DNA from: Halomonas nitroreducens
GTDB taxonomy: Bacteria; Pseudomonadota; Gammaproteobacteria; Pseudomonadales; Halomonadaceae
NCBI RefSeq assembly: GCF_003966155.1
Contig: NZ_RXNS01000002.1
Span: 62,001-126,000, forward strand
Length of the DNA: 64,000 nucleotides
Reading direction: 5' to 3'
Shown: piece after piece, positions 55,223 through 64,000 of the stretch
Numbering within the stretch: the first letter of the stretch is position 1
Layout of the letters: each line of letters starts with the position of its first letter
The notes under the pieces: generated by a model
The model's database searches: none
Told to the model about the DNA's origin: nothing
Seen by the model: the letters and a program-made list of their open reading frames with translations, nothing else
Made by a program: the position numbers and the translations under genes

Positions 55223-56632
55223 TCAGCTCCTCCTCGGGTGGCTGGTGGCATCGTCGAACGGCACGTGGGCGGCGGACAGCGGACGCTTGGGCCGTTCGAC
55301 CTCATCCTCGTGGGGGGCCTCGGGCAGCATGCCCTGGCGCACCACCCGGGTCAGGTAGAGGGTCCCGCTGTAGAAGACCACGGCGTACACGAGGCCGTAG
55401 CCGATCAGAGTGAACAGCGCCATGCCACCGGTCAGCGACGGAGTCAGCGCCTCGGCCTGATCCATGATGCCGTAGACCAGCCAGGGCGCGCGGCCGGTCT
55501 CGGTGACGAACCAGCCGGCCAGCACGGCCAGGAAGGGGGTGACCGTCATCACCCGCATCAGCTGCAGGTAACCGCGATGCTCATAGAGCCGGCCCTTGAA
55601 GCGCAGCCACAGGCCGGCCAGGGCCACGGCGATCATCGCCAGGCCCATGGCCACCATGATCCGGAACGACCAGAACACGATCCACACCGGCGGCTGTTCC
55701 TCCGGCGGCACGGCGCTCACGCCGGGGACCTCGCCGTCCAGGTGATGGGTCAGGATCAGACTCGCCAACTTGGGAATGCCGATCTCGAAGTGGTTGTCCT
55801 GGGCATCCTGGTCGGGCCAGGCAAACAGCAGCAGCGGCGCGCCGGGCTGCGTCTCCCAGTTGCCTTCCATGGCCGCCACCTTGGTCGGCTGATGCTCCAG
55901 GGTGTTGAGGCCATGAAAGTCCCCCACCACCGCCTGGGTCGGCGCCAGCACCAGCAGCAGCCACAGGCACATGGAGAAGGCCTTGCGGTTGGCTTCCACG
56001 TCGCGGCCGAGCAGCAGGTACCAGGCGCTGACGCCGGCCACCACGAAGCCACCGGTGAGGAAGGAAGCCAGCACCATGTGAGCGAAGCGATAGGGGAAGG
56101 AGGGATTGAAGATCGCCGCCGACCAGGAGGTCACGTGGAAGCGGCCGTCGATCAGTTCCATGCCCGCCGGGGTCTGCATCCAGCTGTTGGCGGCGAGGAT
56201 CCAGAACGAGGAGATGAAGGTGCCGATGGCCACCATGATGGCGGCAAAGAGGTGCACGCCCTGGGGGACCTTGCCCCGGCCGAACAGCAGCACGCCGAGG
56301 AAGGCGGCTTCCAGGAAGAAGGCCGTCACCACCTCGTAGCTGAGCATCGGCCCCAGGAAGTTGGAGGCCGCCAGGGAGAAGTTGCTCCAGTTGGTGCCGA
56401 ACTGGAAGGACATGACGATCCCCGAGACCACACCCATCCCGAAGACCACGGCGAAGACCCGGGTCCAGAAGATCGCCAGGCGTTCCCAGGCGGGATTCTC
56501 GGTGCGATAGAAGAGGCCGTTGAGCACGGCGATATAGGACGCCAGCCCGATGGTGAACACCGGGAAGATGGCGTGGAAGGACACCACGAAGGCAAACTGC
56601 AACCGCGATAGCAGCAGGGGATCCAGTTCCAT
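55223..56632 (-). CDS. cydA: Cytochrome bd-type ubiquinol oxidase subunit I (CioA-like)
   Basis: A 469-residue heme-bearing subunit. The heme b595 ligand region is VVSFHAIFPVFTIG (His20), b558 His in FPYRFAHMVLASFLTGGF, and the GWFVTETGRAPW motif replaces the usual GRQPW with GRAPW. The quinol-binding loop between helices 6 and 7 is short, as in cyanide-insensitive CioA, so this is the CIO type and not the long-loop E. coli form. The ATG at 56632 follows GAGGAG; an upstream ATG at 56659 lacks a site. It oxidises quinol with O2 without pumping protons. Confidence 0.92.
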   Translation of the reverse strand: MELDPLLLSRLQFAFVVSFHAIFPVFTIGLASYIAVLNGLFYRTENPAWERLAIFWTRVFAVVFGMGVVSGIVMSFQFGTNWSNFSLAASNFLGPMLSYEVVTAFFLEAAFLGVLLFGRGKVPQGVHLFAAIMVAIGTFISSFWILAANSWMQTPAGMELIDGRFHVTSWSAAIFNPSFPYRFAHMVLASFLTGGFVVAGVSAWYLLLGRDVEANRKAFSMCLWLLLVLAPTQAVVGDFHGLNTLEHQPTKVAAMEGNWETQPGAPLLLFAWPDQDAQDNHFEIGIPKLASLILTHHLDGEVPGVSAVPPEEQPPVWIVFWSFRIMVAMGLAMIAVALAGLWLRFKGRLYEHRGYLQLMRVMTVTPFLAVLAGWFVTETGRAPWLVYGIMDQAEALTPSLTGGMALFTLIGYGLVYAVVFYSGTLYLTRVVRQGMLPEAPHEDEVERPKRPLSAAHVPFDDATSHPRRS

Positions 56633-56903
56633 GAGGCACTCCTCGTTCCTGCGGTTCATGGGTACGAGATGCGTCAGGCACTGGACGTGCTCTTGTGCGT
56701 GGGGCGTCTTGCGCCCTGCCGCATTCTAGATCGGTCACGGAACAGCCTAGAGCATCCTGGCGCGGGGCAGGCCCACAGGCATCCATAGCCAGAACGAATA
56801 AGCTAATTCCATCAGTTCCACTCCCCTATCATACGCCTTGGAGCTTGCCGCCTGTTAGCCAGTTCGGCGACCAGTGCTGTGTCGCGTTGTCGCAGCATGT
56901 CGA

Positions 56904-57887
56904 TCAGGCGGTTGCGCTGCCGACCACCAGGCTGATCATGAAGCCGATGTAGCCTACGTACATCGCCAGCAGCGTGCCCCCCTCGAGGCGGTTGATGCGC
57001 CCTGCCCGGCCCTGCCAGCCCATGGCGAAGACCACCATCAGCACGGTCATGGCGGTCATCAGACTCCAGTCGCGCAGCAGCACCTCGCGGCCGGCGTCGA
57101 TGGGGGCGATCACCGCGGCCAGCCCCACCACCCCGAGGGTGTTGAAGAGGTTGGAGCCCACCACATTGCCGAGTACCAGGTCATGCTCGCCCCGCCGCAG
57201 GGCGCTCAGCGAGGACGCCAGTTCCGGCAGCGAAGTGCCCACGGCCACCACCGTCAGGCCGATGATCAGGTCGCTGACGCCGAAGCTCTGGGCGATGGCC
57301 ACCGCCCCCCAGACCAGCAGCCGCGAACTGGCCACCAGCAGCACCAGACCGATCGCCGTCCAGGCCAGGGAGGCACGCAGCGACATGGGATGGGCCGCCA
57401 AGTCGGTCTCGGTGTCGGCGGAGAGGGGATCGCTGCCGTCACGCAGCCCCTTGACGACGCTGATCGCCATGAAGGCCCCCAGCAGCACCAGCAGCAGCAC
57501 GCCCTCCAGGCGGGCGATGCCGCCCCCCAGCAGCAGCAGCGCCGACAGCAACGTCGCGCCCCCCAGTACCGGCAATTCGCGGCGGATCACCCCCGAATGC
57601 ACCGCCAGCGGCGAGATCAGCGCCACCACGCCCAGGATCAGGCCGATGTTGGCGATGTTCGAGCCGTAGGCATTACCCAGGGCCAGGCCGGGGTTGCCCT
57701 GCCCTGCCGCGATGGCCGAGACGACCAGCTCCGGCGCCGAGGTGCCGAAGCCGATCACCAGCATGCCGATCAACAGCGGGGAAAGACCGAGTCGTGCCGA
57801 GGTCGCGGCGGCACCATCGATGAAGCGCTCGGCGCTCCATACCAGCAGGATCAGGCCTGCCACCACCGCCAGAGCGGGAAGCATCAT
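56904..57887 (-). CDS. Calcium/sodium antiporter (YrbG family)
   Basis: A 327-residue membrane protein with ten helices arranged as two repeats. Each repeat contains the exchanger motif: GFGTSAPELVVSAIAA ... LALGNAYGSNIANIGLI, and VAVGTSLPELASSLSAL ... LVLGNVVGSNLFNTLGV. This is the K+-independent Ca2+/Na+ exchanger fold (CaCA superfamily). The ATG at 57887 has GGAG five bases upstream. It is divergent from pqiA. Confidence 0.92.
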   Translation of the reverse strand: MMLPALAVVAGLILLVWSAERFIDGAAATSARLGLSPLLIGMLVIGFGTSAPELVVSAIAAGQGNPGLALGNAYGSNIANIGLILGVVALISPLAVHSGVIRRELPVLGGATLLSALLLLGGGIARLEGVLLLVLLGAFMAISVVKGLRDGSDPLSADTETDLAAHPMSLRASLAWTAIGLVLLVASSRLLVWGAVAIAQSFGVSDLIIGLTVVAVGTSLPELASSLSALRRGEHDLVLGNVVGSNLFNTLGVVGLAAVIAPIDAGREVLLRDWSLMTAMTVLMVVFAMGWQGRAGRINRLEGGTLLAMYVGYIGFMISLVVGSATA

Positions 57888-57997
57888 GGGATCTCCAAGG
57901 GGAACATTCAGGCCCGCATGTTTGACTATGGTGCCCCCGGCGTCAACGTGACACACTTTCCATTAGTTCATTGCGCCGTCAGGAGGACCCCTCGCCA

Positions 57998-59362
57998 GTG
58001 CCAAGGCCGGCCTTTCGTCATGTCGCCCTGCCCCGGCAGGCGCCCCTCGTGGACCGTGCCCCGCCGGAAGTCCGGATCTCCCGGCGGCGCCTGCGTGCCT
58101 GCCACGAGTGCGACTGGCTGATGGCTCTCCCCCCCCTGCATGCCGGCGAGCAGGCCGTCTGCCCGCGCTGCCGCCACTCGCAGGTCCGGCGTCATCGCTA
58201 CCCCGCCCAGCGCAGCCTGGCCCTGGCCCTGGCCGCCCTGACGGCGCTGGCCCTGGCCCTGGCCTTTCCCTTTCTCGGCTTCCGCGTGAGCGGCGTCGGC
58301 AACCGCATCGAGCTGACCCAGACCGCCGCCCAGCTGATCGGCCACGACGAGCCCCTGGTGGCGATCGCGGTGTTGCTGACCATTTTGGTGCTGCCGGCCA
58401 TCTACCTGGCCGGCGTGATCTGGCTCCAGGCCGGGCTGCTGAGAGGCTCGCCACTGCCGGCAAGCCGCGGCCTGGCGCGCTCCCTGGCCCACCTCGAGCC
58501 GTGGATGATGGCCGACGTCTTCCTGGTCGGCACCCTGGTCAGCCTGATCAAGATCGCCGGGCTCGCCCAGGTGGAACTGGGCCCCTCCTTCTGGGCCTTC
58601 GGGGCCTTCGCCCTGCTGCTGCTGGCCACCTCCCAGTCGGTGGATCGCGACTGGCTATGGTTCGCCCTGGCCGGGGAGCCGAGTGCCCCCGAAGGCAGTC
58701 GCACCGGCGAGACCGCCGCCGCCCAGCGCCTCACCGGCTGCCCCACCTGCGGCCTGGTCAATCGCCTGGACACCGGCGGCCAGGGCCGCTGCCGGCGCTG
58801 CGGCGAGCCCCTGCATGCCCGCCACCCGCGGAGCATCCAGCGCACCTGGGCGCTGCTGGCCGCGGCGGCCATCCTCTATATTCCCGCCAACATCTACCCG
58901 ATCATGACCACCACCAGCCTGGGGCGCAGCGACCCGTCCACCATCATCGGCGGCATCGTCGAGTTGATCGAGATGGGCTCCTGGCCGGTGGCACTGGTGA
59001 TCCTGGTGGCCAGCGTGATCGTGCCGGTGGGCAAGCTGCTGGCCCTGGCCTGGCTGTGCCTGGTGGCGCCCCGGGCGCACAACCACTTCGCGCTGTCGCG
59101 CACCCGGCTGTACCGGCTGACCGAGTTCATCGGCCGCTGGTCGATGGTCGACATCTTCGTGGTCGCCATCCTGGTGGCGCTGATCCGGGCCGGCAACCTG
59201 ATGTCGGTCACCCCCGGCCCCGCGGCCCTGGCCTTCGGCGCCGTGGTGGTGATCACCATGCTCGCCGCCATGAGCTTCGACCCCAGACTGATCTGGGACA
59301 CCCCGACGCCCCCGAGCCACTCAGCGGACAAGGAAGCAGCCCATGAACGACTCGCCCCGTGA
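57998..59362 (+). CDS. pqiA: PqiA intermembrane transport protein
   Basis: A 454-residue membrane protein with two PqiA repeats, each preceded by a zinc-ribbon: CHECDWLMALPPL ... CPRCRHS and CPTCGLVNRLD ... CRRCGEPL. Each repeat has four membrane helices; IEMGSWPVALVILVASVIVP lies in the second. The GTG at 57998 is the preferred start (AGGAGG 11 bases before); a TTG at 57971 precedes the ribosome binding site. It overlaps pqiB by 20 bp. With PqiBC it helps maintain the outer membrane by lipid transfer. Confidence 0.92.
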   Translation: MPRPAFRHVALPRQAPLVDRAPPEVRISRRRLRACHECDWLMALPPLHAGEQAVCPRCRHSQVRRHRYPAQRSLALALAALTALALALAFPFLGFRVSGVGNRIELTQTAAQLIGHDEPLVAIAVLLTILVLPAIYLAGVIWLQAGLLRGSPLPASRGLARSLAHLEPWMMADVFLVGTLVSLIKIAGLAQVELGPSFWAFGAFALLLLATSQSVDRDWLWFALAGEPSAPEGSRTGETAAAQRLTGCPTCGLVNRLDTGGQGRCRRCGEPLHARHPRSIQRTWALLAAAAILYIPANIYPIMTTTSLGRSDPSTIIGGIVELIEMGSWPVALVILVASVIVPVGKLLALAWLCLVAPRAHNHFALSRTRLYRLTEFIGRWSMVDIFVVAILVALIRAGNLMSVTPGPAALAFGAVVVITMLAAMSFDPRLIWDTPTPPSHSADKEAAHERLAP

Positions 59363-61025
59363 CGACACGGCCGAGGATGCGCACCGGGCCCGGGCCACGC
59401 CCCAGGCACCGCTCTCGCCGATCTGGATCGTGCCCATCGTGGCGCTGCTGATCGGTGCCTGGCTGGTCTACGACAACTACCTCAGCCGTGGCCCGCTGAT
59501 CACCCTGACCATGCAGAGCGCCGACGGCATCGAGGCCGGCAGCACCCTGATCAAGACCCGCAACGTGGAGATCGGCCGGGTGGAGACGGTGTCGCTGTCG
59601 GACGACCTCTCGCGGGTGGTGCTCAAGGCACGGATGAAGCCCGAGGCCACCCCCATGCTCGTCGAGGACAGCTACTTCTGGGTGGTCAAGCCGCGCATCG
59701 GCCGGGAGGGCATCAGCGGCCTGAACACCGTGCTGTCCGGTGCCTACCTGCAGCTCGAGCCGGGGCGCAGCGAGGAGGAGAAGCGCACCTTCCAGGTCAG
59801 CGAGCAACCGCCGGTGGCGCCCCCCGGGGCCGAGGGCCTGAGGGTCAACCTGATCAGCCAGCTCGGCAACTCCCTGAGTGTCGGCGACCCGGTCACCTAC
59901 CAGGGCTTCGCCGTGGGCCGCGTCGAGGAAGCCGATTTCGAGGTGGCGTCCCGGCGCATGCACCATCGCATCTTCATCGAGAGCCCCTACCACCGCCTGG
60001 TGACCGAGAATACGCGCTTCTGGACCGCCAGCGGCGTCGACCTGCAACTCGACTCCGAAGGCGTCCGCGTGCAGCTGGAGTCTCTGGAGGCGCTGCTCGG
60101 TGGCGGCGTGACCTTCGGCGTGCCCGAGGACCTCCCCAGAGGCCTGCCCGCCGACCCCGACACCACCTTCACCCTCTATGCCGACGAGGACAGCGCCCGC
60201 CAGGGCACCTTCGATCGCTACCTCGAGTACGTGCTGCTGATCGAGGACACGGTCCGCGGCCTGAGCCGTGGTGCCCCGGTGGAGTTCCGCGGCGTGCGGG
60301 TCGGCACGGTGGCCAGCGTGCCCTGGAACTTCACCGCGCCCCAGCCCGACCGGCGCGACCGGCTGGCCATCCCGGTGCTGATCCGCATCGAGCCCCAGCG
60401 ACTGGGCATCGACAGCCAGGCGCTGGACCTCGAGGACTGGCGGGCGCGCTTCGACCGGCTGTTCAAGCGCGGCCTGCGGGCGTCGCTGAAGAACGGCAGC
60501 CTGCTGACCGGGGCCCTGTTCGTCGACCTGACCTTCGACCGCGAGCGCTCGGGCGAGTACCGGCCCGAGACGTTCGCCGAGCGCACCGTCTTCCCCACCA
60601 CCTCCGGTGGCCTGGCCCAGATCCAGGCCCAGGTCACGGCCCTGCTCGACAAGCTCAACGAACTGCAGGTGGCGCCGATTCTCGATGGCCTGGAGCGCAA
60701 CCTCTCCACCTCGGAGGCGATGCTCGAGGAAGTCCGCGAGCTCACCGCCGGGGTGCAGGGCCTGCTCGACGACCCGGGGACCCGGGCTCTGCCCGGCAAC
60801 CTCAATGCCACCCTGCAGGAGCTGCGCGGCACCCTCGAGGGCCTGTCGCCGGAGGCTCCGGCCTACCGCGACCTGACCGACACCCTCGACCAGGTCGAAC
60901 GCCTGATGCGCGACCTGCAGCCGATGGCCCGCCAGCTGGGCGACGATCCTCGGGCGCTGCTGTTCGACAGCCTGCAGACCGAGGACCCGATGCCTCGCGC
61001 CCCGACCCAGAGGAGCCAGCCATGA
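59343..61025 (+). CDS. pqiB: PqiB, MCE-domain intermembrane transport protein
   Basis: A 560-residue protein with one N-terminal membrane helix (LSPIWIVPIVALLIGAWLVY, about 25-44) and three MCE domains (starting near GIEAGSTLIKTRNVEIGRVE, SVGDPVTYQGFAVGRVEEAD and SRGAPVEFRGVRVGTVASVP), as in E. coli PqiB. The C-terminal helical needle follows. MCE hexamers form a tube spanning the periplasm. The gene is coupled to pqiA and to pqiC (4-bp ATGA overlap). Confidence 0.94.
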   Translation: MNDSPRDDTAEDAHRARATPQAPLSPIWIVPIVALLIGAWLVYDNYLSRGPLITLTMQSADGIEAGSTLIKTRNVEIGRVETVSLSDDLSRVVLKARMKPEATPMLVEDSYFWVVKPRIGREGISGLNTVLSGAYLQLEPGRSEEEKRTFQVSEQPPVAPPGAEGLRVNLISQLGNSLSVGDPVTYQGFAVGRVEEADFEVASRRMHHRIFIESPYHRLVTENTRFWTASGVDLQLDSEGVRVQLESLEALLGGGVTFGVPEDLPRGLPADPDTTFTLYADEDSARQGTFDRYLEYVLLIEDTVRGLSRGAPVEFRGVRVGTVASVPWNFTAPQPDRRDRLAIPVLIRIEPQRLGIDSQALDLEDWRARFDRLFKRGLRASLKNGSLLTGALFVDLTFDRERSGEYRPETFAERTVFPTTSGGLAQIQAQVTALLDKLNELQVAPILDGLERNLSTSEAMLEEVRELTAGVQGLLDDPGTRALPGNLNATLQELRGTLEGLSPEAPAYRDLTDTLDQVERLMRDLQPMARQLGDDPRALLFDSLQTEDPMPRAPTQRSQP

Positions 61026-61612
61026 TCTCCCCCAAAGGTCTTGCCACCCTCATGAGCCTGGTGTGGCTGGGCGGCTGCGCCGTGGGTGGCGCACCGCCGA
61101 CCCGCTATACCCTGCCCGACGATGCCGCCACTCCACCCGCGCCGGCCTCGGGCGCCGAGGCTCGCCATCAGCTGACCGTGCGCCCGCTGCGCCTGACCCG
61201 CTACCTGGACGTCGAGGGCATCGTCTTCCAGCTCGATGACATCACCCTGCAGGAGGCCAGCGGTCACCAGTGGGTCGAGCCCCTGGGCCGCCAGCTGGAA
61301 CGCGGCCTGCGCGAGCGGCTCGCCCATCGCCTCCCGGAGACCCGGGTGATGCTCGAGGCCGACGCCGGGAACGAGACGTCGCAGCGCCTGCGCGTCGAGG
61401 TGGAACGCTTCCAGGGACGCCACGACGGCCTCGCCGTCACCGAGGGCCGCTGGCAGCTGCGCGACGCCGACGGCCGCCTGCTGGTCCTCGAGCCCTTCCG
61501 GGTCACCACGCCCCTGGCGGCCGATGGCTACCCGGCCCTGGTCCGCGCCCTGGGCCACAGCTGGGACGGCGTCGCCGACGAGATCGCCGCCGGGATTCGC
61601 CGGCTGCGTTGA
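61022..61612 (+). CDS. pqiC: PqiC outer-membrane lipoprotein
   Basis: A 196-residue protein with a lipoprotein signal ending LGGC (Cys20, [16 protein letters not shown]) and the PqiC/ABC_trans_aux fold with [40 protein letters not shown] and the C-terminal [20 protein letters not shown]. It sits in the outer membrane and binds PqiB, completing the bridge. ATGA overlap with pqiB. Confidence 0.92.
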   Translation: MISPKGLATLMSLVWLGGCAVGGAPPTRYTLPDDAATPPAPASGAEARHQLTVRPLRLTRYLDVEGIVFQLDDITLQEASGHQWVEPLGRQLERGLRERLAHRLPETRVMLEADAGNETSQRLRVEVERFQGRHDGLAVTEGRWQLRDADGRLLVLEPFRVTTPLAADGYPALVRALGHSWDGVADEIAAGIRRLR

Positions 61613-61623
61613 CGGCGCCGCTG

Positions 61624-61632
61624 TGGCATAAT
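61624..61632 (+). promoter_or_regulatory. Possible extended -10 promoter of rhlE-type gene
   Basis: TGGCATAAT matches an extended -10 element (TGN-CATAAT). It lies about 120 bp upstream of the helicase start, giving a long 5' leader as is common for this class of genes. No good -35 is present at the usual distance. Confidence 0.3.
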
Positions 61633-61755
61633 GATCGCCCTCGCGGCTTTCTCGGTCCCTTCTGCCGCGTCTACCCCTATTCCCACGCCCCGGCCCGGGA
61701 CTGGCCAGTCGCGACTCGAGACTGGCGCGGACCGAGGCGTTGTTGCGGAGACCGC

Positions 61756-63060
61756 ATGACCTTTTCCGACCTCGGCCTGAGCGCCGAACTGCTGCGCGCC
61801 ATCGATGCCCAGGGCTACACGATCCCGACCCCGATCCAGCGCCAGGCGATTCCCGCCGTCCTGCAGGGCGGCGACCTGCTGGCCAGCGCCCAGACCGGCA
61901 CCGGCAAGACCGCCGGCTTTACCCTGCCCATGCTGCAGCGCCTGTCCGGCGGCAAGCGGCCGGCCAAGCGGGGCGTACGCGCCCTGGTGCTGACCCCGAC
62001 CCGCGAGCTGGCCGCCCAGGTGGGCGAGAGCGTGCGTGACTATGGCCGTCACCTGCCGCTCACCTCCCACGTGATCTTCGGTGGCGTCGGCCAGCAGCCC
62101 CAGGTGGATGCCATCCGCCCCGGCCTCGACATCCTGGTGGCGACCCCGGGTCGCCTGCTCGACCTGCACCAACAGGGCCATGTCGATCTCTCCGGCATCG
62201 AGATCCTGGTCCTGGACGAGGCCGACCGCATGCTCGACATGGGCTTCATCCACGACATCAAGAAGGTCCTCAAGCTGGTTCCGCCGCAGCGCCAGAACCT
62301 GCTGTTCTCGGCGACCTTCTCCAACGAGATCCAGGCGCTGGCCAACAAGCTGCTCGACGCGCCGACGCTGATCGAGGTGGCCCGCCGCAACACCACCGCC
62401 GAGACGGTGGATCAGGCGGTCTACCGGGTCGACCGCGAGAAGAAGCGTGACCTGCTGGCCCACCTGATCAGCGCCCACCAGTGGTACCAGGTGCTGGTCT
62501 TCACCCGCACCAAGCACGGCGCCAACCGGCTCGCCGAGCACCTCGGCAAGCAGGACATCCCGGCCATGGCCATCCACGGTAACAAGAGCCAGTCGGCCCG
62601 TACCCGAGCCCTGTCCGCCTTCAAGTCCGGCGACCTTCAGGTGCTGGTGGCCACCGACATCGCCGCCCGCGGCCTGGACATCGACGAGCTGCCCCACGTG
62701 GTCAACTTCGAACTGCCCAACGTCGCCGAGGACTATGTCCACCGCATCGGCCGCACGGGCCGGGCCGGCAACGACGGCCAGGCCGTTTCCCTGGTCTGCG
62801 TCGACGAGCATGGCCTGCTCAAGAACATCGAGCGGCTGATCAAGCGGGACCTGGAGAAGCACATCGAGCCGGGCTTCGAGCCAGACCCCAATGCCAAGCC
62901 CGAGCCGATCGAGAACGGCCGCGGTGGCGGTGGCCGCGGTCGCAATGGCGGCGGCCGTGGAGGCAAGCCCCAGCAGGCCCAGGGTGGCCGCGGCAGTGGC
63001 GACGGCCAACGTCCCTCTCGCCGCCGGCGGCGCGGTGGCCAGGGTCGCCAGCAGGCCTGA
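61756..63060 (+). CDS. rhlE: DEAD-box RNA helicase (RhlE-type)
   Basis: A 434-residue ATP-dependent RNA helicase. Q motif [14 protein letters not shown], motif [15 protein letters not shown], Ia [44 protein letters not shown] and [12 protein letters not shown] are in order. The tail beyond residue 380 is Gly/Arg/Gln-rich ([16 protein letters not shown]), which suggests RNA binding. Helicases of this type help ribosome assembly and growth in the cold. GGAG precedes the ATG. Confidence 0.94.
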   Translation: MTFSDLGLSAELLRAIDAQGYTIPTPIQRQAIPAVLQGGDLLASAQTGTGKTAGFTLPMLQRLSGGKRPAKRGVRALVLTPTRELAAQVGESVRDYGRHLPLTSHVIFGGVGQQPQVDAIRPGLDILVATPGRLLDLHQQGHVDLSGIEILVLDEADRMLDMGFIHDIKKVLKLVPPQRQNLLFSATFSNEIQALANKLLDAPTLIEVARRNTTAETVDQAVYRVDREKKRDLLAHLISAHQWYQVLVFTRTKHGANRLAEHLGKQDIPAMAIHGNKSQSARTRALSAFKSGDLQVLVATDIAARGLDIDELPHVVNFELPNVAEDYVHRIGRTGRAGNDGQAVSLVCVDEHGLLKNIERLIKRDLEKHIEPGFEPDPNAKPEPIENGRGGGGRGRNGGGRGGKPQQAQGGRGSGDGQRPSRRRRRGGQGRQQA

Positions 63061-63148
63061 GGCCCGGACTGGCGGGCCACCACGGAATATGCGACGGTGG
63101 CCCGATGGCCAGGCGTGACATCTTCACCATCCAGAGCAAGGAATGCCC

Positions 63149-63652
63149 ATGGACAGCAACGACCCGATTCACGACTATCAGCGCTGGCTCACCTTCCAGC
63201 GCCAGGCACAGCTGGACCGCGAGCACCGTGCCGCCTGGCAGAAGCTCGAGGCCTCGGGGGTCTCGGCGACCCGCACCACCGAAGCCTATCGCAGCATGGC
63301 CGAGAAGGCCGCCGGCCAGGGAGCCTGCTATCGCACCCTCTTCCTGCGTCAGCACTCGGGTGGCCCGTCGCTGGCCTGCGAGGGCTGGCTGTTCGTGCGC
63401 CGCGTGCTGGCGGAAGGCGGGGCGACCCGGGTGCGCGCCACCCTGCTGCCGAGCTTCACCCTCCAGGATGGCCACCTGGAGCCGGGTGCGACCGACGCCG
63501 AGAAGCTGACCCTGGAGATCTTCGACCAGCTGACGGTGGGCCAGGGCATGGCCAGCGTCGCGCGGGTCGACCGCATCGACGCCTCGGGAGACACCCACTT
63601 CATCGCGCTGCTGGACAGTGTCCGCGGCGACCTGCGCCGCCACCTGGGGTAA
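63149..63652 (+). CDS. Hypothetical 167-residue protein
   Basis: It begins MDSNDPIHDYQRWLTFQRQA and continues with a helical N-terminal third and a beta-rich domain (CYRTLFLRQHSGGPSLACEG, VARVDRIDASGDTHFIALLD). The start at 63149 has AAGGA six bases upstream; the in-frame ATG at 63143 overlaps this site. No family is recognised and no signal peptide is seen. It is followed after 5 bp by another unknown gene, probably co-transcribed. Confidence 0.7.
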   Translation: MDSNDPIHDYQRWLTFQRQAQLDREHRAAWQKLEASGVSATRTTEAYRSMAEKAAGQGACYRTLFLRQHSGGPSLACEGWLFVRRVLAEGGATRVRATLLPSFTLQDGHLEPGATDAEKLTLEIFDQLTVGQGMASVARVDRIDASGDTHFIALLDSVRGDLRRHLG

Positions 63653-63657
63653 GGCCC

Positions 63658-64000
63658 ATGTGGAAGCGACTCTTTGGCCGGACCCCCGTGCGCGTCTGGG
63701 TCATCAAGCAGATCGACCGGGACCTCCTCCATCTCTGCGGCGAGGGCCGTCTCGACGCCGGGCGCAAGGCCGATGCGGTACTGACCGAGCTGAGCGAGGG
63801 GCGCTATCAGGGGCCGGTGCAGATGGGCGACAGCGGCCTGGTCCTCAACGCACGACTGTTCGCCGCGCTGGTTCCTCATGATGGCCTCCACCTCGGCGCC
63901 GACGGCCAGGCCCACTGGCGGGGCCACAACTGGCGGGTCGCCAAGGTCCCACAGCGCTGCTGGGCCTATGAAGGACGCCTGGTTCCCCAGATGACCACCC
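63658..64000 (+). CDS. Hypothetical protein, incomplete at the window end
   Basis: The frame opens with MWKRLFGRTPVRVWVIKQID at 63658, five bases after the preceding stop, with AAGG just upstream. It stays open to the last base (114 codons). No domain is recognised. Composition is rich in Arg/Gly/Leu and the region VQMGDSGLVLNARLFAALVP might be a beta-rich core. Confidence 0.6.
   Translation, partial: MWKRLFGRTPVRVWVIKQIDRDLLHLCGEGRLDAGRKADAVLTELSEGRYQGPVQMGDSGLVLNARLFAALVPHDGLHLGADGQAHWRGHNWRVAKVPQRCWAYEGRLVPQMTT

Noticed and set aside
61604..61632. TTGACG upstream of the CATAAT box, considered as a -35
   Set aside because: The spacing to the -10 is only 12 bp, too short for a sigma-70 promoter.

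Overview
The window is high-GC gammaproteobacterial DNA, most likely from a Halomonas-type member of the Halomonadaceae. This placement is inferred from gene content and protein character; no rRNA or tRNA gene was found to confirm it. Genes are densely packed with many ATGA overlaps. Two kinds of DNA alternate: well-ordered metabolic operons (about 26-64 kb) and a scarred accessory stretch (about 1-26 kb) holding relics, an insertion sequence and short lone genes.

0-6.5 kb: a Pmp3-type membrane peptide, a 5'-truncated nuclease/HhH fragment, an EndA-type endonuclease, a periplasmic cupin and two small zinc-ribbon candidates. These are followed by a composite scar: an IS3 transposase remnant, an intact IS481-family element (4305-5334, flanked by CTAG), the 3' end of purU and a complete but orphan sdhB. 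6.6-16 kb: a tetR-adaptor-RND efflux operon with a 20-bp palindromic operator, a cytochrome b561, a PepSY/two-component locus and a decayed CDF transporter. 16-21 kb: a probable nitric-oxide/redox stress island (c-type cytochrome, DUF6448 protein, membrane AraC regulator, hemerythrin, ytfE). The ytfE promoter is a textbook sigma-54 site with three GGT-N7-ACC NorR-type enhancers, yet the adjacent norR is reduced to its GAF domain. 21-26.6 kb: an EEP-family hydrolase, a TauE/SafE exporter and a run of very small proteins.

26.8-38 kb: histidine utilisation. hutC, a divergent YjiH-family membrane protein and hutIGUH are followed by two tandem Na+/H+-antiporter-family transporters whose last 440 bp are identical. 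TGTATATACA operators lie between the divergent units. Histidine would be converted to glutamate through urocanate, imidazolonepropionate and formiminoglutamate. 38-41 kb: a YchJ/SEC-C protein and the HrpB helicase. 41-50.8 kb: purine catabolism, with an NCS2/AzgA permease, a RutR-like repressor, xdhABC, guanine deaminase and adenine deaminase. TGACC-N4-GGTCA palindromes sit upstream of both the permease and the repressor/xdh divergon.

50.8-57.9 kb: a cyanide-insensitive-type bd oxidase operon (cydA-cydB-cydD-cydC) and a Ca2+/Na+ exchanger. 58-64 kb: pqiABC (lipid transport across the envelope), an RhlE-type RNA helicase and two unrecognised genes, the last cut by the window end.
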